Shown piece by piece: positions 1 through 64,000 of a stretch of DNA of 64,000 bases (its first letter is position 1; the number at the start of each line of letters is the position of its first letter). Source of the DNA: Hyperoplus lanceolatus (Eukaryota; Chordata; Actinopteri; Uranoscopiformes; Ammodytidae); NCBI GenBank assembly GCA_026929865.2, contig CM049405.1, positions 19,428,501 to 19,492,500 on the forward strand. The letters are read 5' to 3'. The notes under the pieces were generated by a model, which searched no databases, was not told where the DNA came from, and worked only from the letters and a program-made list of their open reading frames with translations. Position numbers and translations under genes: made by a program.

Positions 1-3000
1 TACTATCCTGTCATACCCGGTGAGCCCCCCCACCCCCCCTCATCCCCCCCCCTTTTTTTGCCAGACATAATGAATATCATGCTTTTCCTTTGCCAGGGAA
101 TGTTAAATTGAAAATGGCTGATACAAGCTGCCTGACATTGCATCAGAAAACAGACTGCTTCTCTCAGTGTAGCCCCCAAGCTTCCAGTAATCACTTGGAA
201 GAGACCAGACAGAAAAGAGGAGACGGGATTGCTGTTTCTATCATGTGGATATGATGATGAGGAGAATTTTTCGAGAGGGGGGAATTCAATTATGCAATGT
301 TGTGAATCAACTCAAATCAACTATTCCGGTGTTTATATTGGTCTGGTGTGAAAACTGCCAACGCCTCTTAAGGTGTTTTTTTAGTAATGAAAGCCTTACC
401 AACAGGCGTATAGAGGGATAGTTTCATCAGGGAATCAAGAAACAGAGGAGAAGCTAGGGATCAGACTTAACAGTAGCCTATGGTGAAATATTTACTTGGC
501 CTAGATTCATATCTAATGAGCTTAAAGAAACCCAGTTATGCAACAGAGCTGATGTTAAATGTTTAATGCTGTGTTGTTGTGAGGACACTGGAGAGACCTA
601 ACAGTACAGTGCGCTTTAAATGAGTTCATCTTGCTTCCCTCATACAAAAGCAGAGTTTAGAATTGCCCCCTCTAAGCTTTCCTCTTATGTAACCCCCTCC
701 TAGAATACAAACTGACTGAATCAATCAATTTCATACTAGGCTCGAGTGCTATCTTCCAATCTGCTGAACGGCTTTAAATGTTTTGCTATGTTGTTGTTAT
801 TATTAATCATGTCATCTGAGTATGATTTACGCAGCTGCATGATAAGTTATAGTTTTTCTTCCATAAGTCTACAGTGCCTGTCTTAGTGGTTGCTGTTTTT
901 CGTGATAGGACTCAGCACTGAGCCATTGTTCCTACATGTCTCTAATTAGCTTTGAGTATGCCAACTCTTTTCATGTAGCTTGTCTACAAGACCCGCACTT
1001 TAAGGAGGCCACTCAGCCCCACTCTGTGCAGATCTGTACCCCAGGGCCGGAGGAAAGAAGGCAAGGATAAAAAACAGAGACACAGCATGGTGTGAGAGCT
1101 TTTGAAGGGCCTAATAATTCCAACACAATCTGTCATTTTCATGAAAGGCTTTTTTTAAATTCAGTTTTTGAAGTTTTTGTTCCCTGTCCGAGCCGTGTGC
1201 CTCTGTCAGTTAAGGCGAACTGGCAGAAGATGAGTTGCCTTTGGTTCCTGAGTAAATGTGGCCTAAGTGATTCTACTTTGTAATATGTGTTTCGGTTGTG
1301 TTTGCTGTCTCTCTTCAGAGTTAGCTTTACTCACAGTCATCACAAATTGCTCACTAACTAGGTCCCATAAAAAAAAGGTATTGTATTATACTGTTGCCGC
1401 AAACGGATGACTCACAAGCAACCTACAGTATATAAGATGAATTCATTCAAATAATGTTTGAGACTAAAGCTCTTACAACTAAGTGTTGGTCCTGGTGTTT
1501 TTATTCCACCAAATGACAAAATGTATTGACCCTTTACTAAAATTAAAAACAAAGCATTAGAAAATATCATTTCAAATTTGAAAATGTTTCAATGGTGTCA
1601 CAACAGTTGACTATTATCACTCAACTAGCACATCATCTTTGCATATGCTGGTAGTTTCAATATCTATATTGTTTTGTAGCCTTAGTAGTCTTTAAACTGA
1701 TTTGGATGTCAGAACAGACAGATGCTTCTGACTCGTGAAAGCCATTGATGCCTACAGGGAATTCAAAATCACACCAAATGATGAAAGAAGGAAACAGCAG
1801 GCTAATGAAGCTATACTGTCATTCTGGGTTTATAGTAAAGCTTTTTCCAGGTCTTTGAATTGCTCAAGATCTACAATAATTGCTCAATGTATAGTAAATC
1901 CATGCTGGAGTGCAGAATGGTTAGAGGCTTTACAACATAATCCAATGATACTGTGAGTAGAGCTTTCCCTGGTGCATGTGGGTTTTAGCAGACCACGCAG
2001 GTTTTCTATAGCTGCACAGATGTTTTTTTCGTATCTGTGTGTGAGTATTGGAGGATAAGGGGGGGTTGGGGGAGGGGGGAGGGGAGCAGCCCACCTTATC
2101 TTTGGCATTCTAGACAAAGCCTGACTTACAACCTTACCAAAACGTGCAAGGAAATCTTTCCTTCTTCACCAGAATATCAACACCATCCGCCGGCACTTTA
2201 AATTGCCTCCCCCTTGCGCTAAACAAGTGGTGTGATTGAGCCTCATGAACGTTTTGCAATTCTGATTGCAAAACATACTTTTGGAAGCTCCTCATTTCTA
2301 AAGTCCTACCTTTAAACTTGGGGGGGGGGGGGGCTGAAAACATAACAAAAGGGAAATTAATATCACTGGCGTTTCTCTTGGGAAGTGTTTAACAATGAAG
2401 TTATTCAAAATGTGTACTTTAAGTGGGATTGAAGGGACATCTTACATGTATGGGGGTTTGCTGTGGTTCTGTGATGGAGTATTTAGTGTGTAAAGCTCCC
2501 GTTCTTCATTGTTGAGTAAAATATAGACATGATTCATATATCTTAAAGCCAACTTCCTATATTCAGGATGAAAGACTCATAGTGAACATATCCTTAACAC
2601 CTTGGACCTGTAAAAGAATTAACAGTGTTATGATACATTTGCACAAAACCAAATTCGGCTTAGGGCCCCCAAAAATTACCACTGGGTGTCTGTGTAACTA
2701 CCAAGCTGACTACCGTGCACTTTCTTACTTAATTGACCCGGCTTGTCTGAACCAGCAGCTAAATGGCACAGTTACCCCTTTTTTACTTACAGTAACACAT
2801 TTAGGGTTGTTGTGTCATATCAAATAAAGTGGTGTATCCATATACCCAATTGGCTTCTCAGTTATTTATGGCAATGCACTACTTATTGATGATTGACACA
2901 CCTGAATTATCAGATTTAAAAATAAATATTTAACCATAATAACATTAACATTAATATTCACTTTGATTTGTAGCACACTGTGTGCTAGCCATCAAACCAT

Positions 3001-4047
3001 GGAATTGATTCCATCAATCACAATGTGCCAAACTTGTCACCATCAGCAATTGGCTAATGAGCCAACTCTCTGGCTTAAATTGACATGCTAACATGATGTG
3101 GACTTGGGCCCTCATAAGAAGTAGGATGCAGAAACACTTTGTCAACACTTTGTGACAGTATGACATGGAGGCAATGCTTTCCCCCCCTAGGTTTGTCCAT
3201 GTGCAAAGCTTGTCCATTATAGAAGGAGAATGGGCAACTCACTGTAAATGAATCTTAAGCACATGAGGTGAAAATGGGCTGTCAAACAACAGGTGCCAAA
3301 ATAGCATAGAAATACATTATGGCAGTTTCTTTTCAGATGGCATCTCAAAAGGGTTTGATGGCCTTGGAAACAATTAAGCCACATGAGGACTATTGGAATG
3401 AGATACGACTACAGCTGATGGGTTTGTGTCTTGCTGTCAGAATGCTATTTACCACACACTGAAACAGATAGACGAAGAGCTGATGCTATGGGAGGCACTT
3501 AAATACACTTCCTGGACAGATTTGACAATATTCAGTAAAGCTTAAAAAAGCATGGGTGAATGTGAATGTGTGATCGTGTGCGTGGATGCTGGCAGCAGAT
3601 CTACAGTATCAGGCACTCGTCGTACGCCAAAAGTAGGTGACACATGCTCGTATCACTTGGCACATGATCTGATAAACACCACTACAACCCGCTTTTTAAT
3701 AGATACACTTTTTTTTCTATTTAACAATAACATGCAAATATCTAATCGTATAGTCAAAAAAATACTGATTGGGCCTTTAACACCCCACTGTGCACAAATG
3801 GCGATCGGCCTCCAACAACTATAGGGACTCATCACACAAGGATGCACTGTCTTCTAAGCCCCATTCGCTCCTCGCCACCATGCATAATTCATTTAGCTCA
3901 GCATGAAAAACGCATGTCAATTAGCCAGGTTTATTTTTTCCTCCAATGAAAAACAGCAGGTCTCTCTTTATGCCAGCCAGAGGAATAGTGAAACAGTGCA
4001 TTATTTAACATTTCTGGACATGGCTGCTCAGACTTTGGCCTCATTCT

Positions 4048-4086
<39 letters not shown>

Positions 4087-5149
4087 AACAAAGTCTGACA
4101 GTGTCAATTATTCTGTTTGATTTGAGCAAGCATATCTCTTTTTTATTCAAATTTGTGGGGATATATTCTAAATTTGCCTGCTGTGCTTCTGCTGCGATCA
4201 ACTTTAGTTTGCATTACCCCATTTAGAAGGGGCCTGATATGTTCTATGCGTCAACATTAGCTGATTGGGTCTACTGAATATAATCACTGAAACTCTTCAA
4301 GGAACTGGCTGTCGATTACACTGTCTGTCCAATACACTCAAAACACTTCACATTTATTTCAGTGAACAAAGAGCAAAAAAGTGTAAAGCAAACTCCACAT
4401 AGAAACCTCTTATATGTTTAAGTACGTAACTGCCATGCTCGCACATATGGGAGTTTCTTTCATTTTGCTCGTATAAGGAAGAATTATGTACATAGTAACT
4501 TACACTTTGGCGTATATACCCTAGGGGGTTCAAGGCCAGCAGTATGGTTCCATTTAAAAACACTCAACTTTAATCAAAGTGGGATTTTCAGACACTGTTC
4601 AAGACATAGTGGGGGTCTACCTGGGAGTTATTGTCAGCAAGGAACACCACAAGTAGCCCTGTTGCTTGGTTACTGTGCCTGCAGTGAATCGTGACTCGGT
4701 TGGCCCCACACTGCTGAGGTACAATTAGTTTAACGGAACAGGATTTAAAGGCTGGGCTCGTACAGAATTTGATATTTTTGTGGGGGTGAGAGTCAGAGCA
4801 TTTAGATTTCTTACATGCACTGATTATTGTGCCAGCTCGGCCGACAACCAAAGCCAAGGAAAACTGCAATTATACCCAACAAGTGTCACTCTTCACTATA
4901 GGGTGAAACTCTTTAAAGCATGTCTGCCAGGGCCCCAGTTGAGTTTCCTCATCAGTAGTCAACAGCAAACTGAACCTCAGATTATGCATGTAGATGTTCA
5001 TCTTATCCATGAGTTCCCTTTCCATTAATCATACATATATGCCAGTCCTGGATCCTTTTACTTATTGACCATAAACACCCACAACGTCCCTTGGCTCTAT
5101 GTAATTCCTGAATGTAATACAAAATAAGAGCGTAGACTCACAAGGAATT
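1..5149. other. intergenic sequence, no gene recognised
   Basis: AT-rich sequence downstream of cps1. Reading frames are all short and match no family I recognise. Simple tracts: C-rich at 20-52, a G/A-rich patch at 2056-2092, a G run near 2321-2334, and an A30 tract at 4051-4081. No transposon ends could be matched. Confidence 0.5.
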
Positions 5150-5434
5150 ATTCCTCACTGCACGCTTGTATAGCGCTATATCTCCGTTTATCAGACTCAA
5201 AGCGCTTTACATTGTTTTTTGTACACATTCACCCAGTCACACACACATTCATACACCGATAGCAGCAGCTACCATGCAGGGTAGACTAAGCTAACTAAGC
5301 TAACTATCGGGAGCAATTCGGGGTTCAGTGTCTTGCCCAGGGACACTTCGACATGTGGTGGAGAGACGGGGGATCGAACCTCCGACCCTGCACACCAGAG
5401 GCGAACTTCCTACCCACTTCGCCACTGCCGCCCC
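5150..5434 (-). mobile_element. tRNA-derived SINE
   Basis: On the minus strand the head starts GGGGCGGCAGTGG. An RNA polymerase III A box (TGGCGAAGTGGG, 5424-5413) and B box (GGTTCGATCCC, 5380-5370) are spaced as in a tRNA. The body carries the common fish SINE segment GTCCCTGGGCAAGACACT, and the tail ends in the LINE-like TGTAAAGCGCTTTGAGT followed by a degenerate AGCGCTATA. The tail boundary is approximate. Confidence 0.75.
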
Positions 5435-7719
5435 AAAAAATTCCAACAGCATGCATGTATACCCTTGTGCCATATAATAAAGTGGCTTGGAATTTACTCT
5501 GAAATTAAATTATACAATAATGAAGGTCTGCTGTGACAGGTGCAGGCCTGCTTCCTACAATCAATGACATATCCACTTCCAAATACAGGTTTATCACACT
5601 AACTGTACTGATACATTTGCGAAACGTCAACTAGCGCCCTTCAACTACGCCACTAGTGTGTTTTATATGTAATTCAGTGAACTTTAATGATAAAGCTCCC
5701 AGTGGTTTAAAGACTGATTCACATCCCCTCACACTGACAGAATGCACTACTCTGCTGTTTCAAAACATCAACGCCATGACTTTTGCATAGAAGGCAAAGC
5801 AAGCCTCGGCACAGTGGTTTGGATATCTCAGTTTCAACATTCATCAGGGCACTAGATTTAACACCACTGAGTGGTGGTAATGAGTAAGAGGCAGTTTCAT
5901 CTTCTGGACCACCGTTACTGTGAAGTTAGGGAATGTCCGGTTGAGTTTTATTTTTATTTTATCTACTCTGTTGACCCTTTTCTGTGGTCAGATGGATATG
6001 CTATTTGAGGATCTTACAGTGATGTGGGTAGATGCAAAACAAATGCTGAGTTACTCGCAGAAGTTTTGGCAGAGGAGCGAGGCTGGTAACCTGGGTTCAA
6101 ATAGCTGGAGGATGGCTGCCAAGGATTTGCAGGCAGTTCAATATGAGCAATCTGTGGAGGGTTGCATGTCTTTAAATGGAACCTGGAGCTGTAACACTCA
6201 GAGCACAGGGGTACAAAATAACGTAGAATAACTGTATAAAAACTTGAAACCGGTATGGCTGCAGCTTTTTACAATCGACTATGCAGTATGTAATTGTTGC
6301 ACGTCATTCTGCACTGTAGTCCTACAATGAGGTATATCCTCTTCAGTGAGCAAAAATGAATAAAATAGGTATAGTGCTCTTAAGTACATGTAGTGCAGTT
6401 TTAATGTTACTGGGATGTATGCACTCTGTTACAGTGTCCTGACTTTGATGCAGCTGCACAGCCTTGTGAACATAATGTTTATTTATGAAAAATAAAAACA
6501 TTATTTTTTTAATAGTGCACTGTTATTATTTGTGTTACATGTATTGATTGCTGTACCGTGATTCTATATTTTTTTCTCTTTTTTGAGAATCCGCAAAGTC
6601 CGAAAAAATATAAAAATACTGTATATAATACAAAAAGATTTCAAAGAGGAGTATGAAAATAATTGCTAAGGTAAATAAAGCACGGAAGTGTTTGAAGTGC
6701 AGGAGTGTGTTGCTGCTCGGTAAAAGTAATACAAAAAATTATTGATATACATATATATATATTATTATTATTTAAGTGTTTTATTTTACTTAAGTGTTGA
6801 CTTTTAACACAATTATCTGAAAGCTACAGTAAAAAGAATGCTCTGTTTCAGGGTATGTTAGATATTTGGATTACCCTCTTTGATGTGGAGCTTGACAGCA
6901 CACCATTACCTGTTTAAATGCAATTGTATTGTGGTATGTGTGTGATTTTCTGTATAAAGCTGAGGCTGTGGTGTGGGAGGAAAATAACATTGATTTTAAT
7001 GCATGTCCAGTGCAAACACAACACAGAGCAGACATTGTGTGAAAAAACGTTTCATTGGGTTTGAAAAGAGATGGGGAGTCTTGCTCTACAGTGTATGAGT
7101 TAAATACCCTGTAAAGTTTGAAACATACAGTATGTACACACACATGAATACAAATATAAAAACAGATCAGTTGTCATCAACTTCAAACTTTAAAGCTAGG
7201 GTTCTAGGCTGGAACTGTGGGAAAATAAAAGTTCCTTAATATAAAAAAATCATAAGGATTGTCTCCATTACAGCGATATTACCAACAGTAGTTTAAAAGT
7301 CATGCATATAGAAAAAGTACATGTGTACTATAAAATACATTTTCAACAGCATTTGTCTAAAGACTAAGTCTAAAATAAAGTATGAAAGAGGCCGAATGAA
7401 TAAAAAAAGGCATTTCGCCAAATCTTTGGTATCAAAATGAGCTCGGGAGTGTTGAGAAGTTGTAAAATGTCACATTAACAGAGGCCCTCAAAAATAAAAA
7501 ATAAAACTAAGAAAATAAACCACTGATCTTCAATATAAGCAAAACAAGAGGAAACAATACTAACGCATAGCAACACTGCCCTTAGAGATTGACTTCACAC
7601 TCTGGTACCACTTTACAATAAGCCTCCCTTTATCAGTTGTAACTAAAAGGTCTTTATTTATTAATAAAGATTTACTTAAGACATTAATAACTACCTGTGG
7701 CTTGCCAGGTTGTGAAACA
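5435..7719. other. intergenic or distal 3' UTR, no gene recognised
   Basis: No family-recognisable coding sequence. The 103-codon frame at 5920-6231 (+) has a hydrophobic start but no domain, no homologue I know and no splice context. AT-rich with several AATAAA motifs on both strands. Confidence 0.45.
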
Positions 7720-7725
7720 TTTATT
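7720..7725 (-). other. candidate cps1 polyadenylation signal
   Basis: First AATAAA hexamer on the minus strand after the stop codon, about 500 nt downstream; more follow at 7653-7662 and near 6480. The true 3' end cannot be decided from the sequence. Confidence 0.3.
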
Positions 7726-8220
7726 TGGCTAATGTTAATCCTCCTCGTTTTATCTTTTTAGTTGTTATTCAGGGTCTGTTTGACCTCTGACATTCTGTAC
7801 AAGACTTTATAAATAATATATATTTATATTGCTAGACTTTAATTAATGCAAGTAATGTATGAATCCTTTTTAATTATTAACATTTATAAGAAGGTGCCCT
7901 ACCAAAGGGTTATACATCAACCAGGTTTTTCATAACCTAGCAACCCTGTGAGGCATGTGTAAGAGTTGACACGTAATACAAACCATTTGTTTCAACTTAG
8001 AGTATATACCCTTTTAAAAAGGTATCTTATTAAACAGTGGTACCAGATGTGTCATGATGAATCAACATTGTTGATTATTGTGCATTTTGTCTACCTTGTC
8101 TACTGTAGGTACTCCTTCTGGACACAATGGGATTGGAAAACGGATACAAATATTTTTTTAAGAAACGGTGCTGGGGAAATTTGTTCCCACTTTATAATGC
8201 TATACTCTAGACTCAGAACT

Positions 8221-64000
<55,780 letters not shown>

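Noticed and set aside
3903..4226. 107-codon ORF with a run of lysines
   Set aside because: The lysines are simply a poly(A) tract read in frame; no coding evidence.
5920..6231. 103-codon ORF on the + strand with hydrophobic start
   Set aside because: No recognisable domain, no splice or promoter support, and AT-rich intergenic surroundings; chance ORF is the simplest reading.
7608..7920. Segment starting ggtaccactttacaataag that resembles a dispersed fish repeat
   Set aside because: No matching inverted end or duplication was found, so it could not be delimited as an element.

Overview
The window is vertebrate, almost certainly teleost fish, nuclear DNA. It is dominated by one multi-exon gene on the minus strand: cps1, mitochondrial carbamoyl-phosphate synthase (N-acetylglutamate dependent). 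Reading from 64000 down to 8221, 38 coding exons can be placed with GT donors, AG acceptors and a continuous frame. Exon 1 is cut by the window edge and shows only its last 11 nt. Exons 2 to 38 encode about 1,464 residues, so the whole protein should be near 1,505 aa, similar to the roughly 1,500 aa of mammalian CPS1. The order is small-subunit N domain, class I glutaminase, first ATP-grasp synthase half, oligomerisation domain, second ATP-grasp half, and the C-terminal allosteric domain. The stop codon is at 8223-8221.

The most informative biological point is the glutaminase centre. Exon 9 carries a real catalytic cysteine (FGICMGNQ) where human CPS1 has serine, and the FHPE His-Glu pair is present in exon 11. 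The C-terminal residues known to bind N-acetylglutamate are also kept. Together these predict a glutamine-using, N-acetylglutamate-activated enzyme, CPSase III, as expected of a fish, rather than the ammonia-only CPSase I of ureotelic land vertebrates.

The introns hold many mobile elements, several delimited to the base by terminal inverted repeats (TIRs) and target-site duplications (TSDs). Intron 36 (8594-17259) is about four-fifths transposon: an RTE/Rex3-like LINE with a hAT MITE inside it, a decayed BED-finger hAT transposon with 8-bp TSD, and a Harbinger-like MITE. Intron 25 (35472-40409) holds a four-member nest: a hAT element containing two others, one of which contains a further MITE. 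Other insertions are an L2 LINE and a TTAA MITE (intron 22), a hAT (intron 19), a 1.45-kb TIR element and a gutted LINE (intron 18), a second TTAA MITE (intron 9) and a possible hAT5-type element (intron 3). Long GT/CA, GA and GTGA tracts and a 74-bp perfect AT palindrome are also present.

Positions 1-8220 lie downstream of cps1. They hold its 3' UTR (end unknown), a tRNA-derived SINE and otherwise sequence in which I recognise no gene. I see no second protein-coding host gene, no tRNA or rRNA gene and no CRISPR. Nothing seen requires a new biological system. The unusual content is the enzyme-type signature and the nested transposon architecture.
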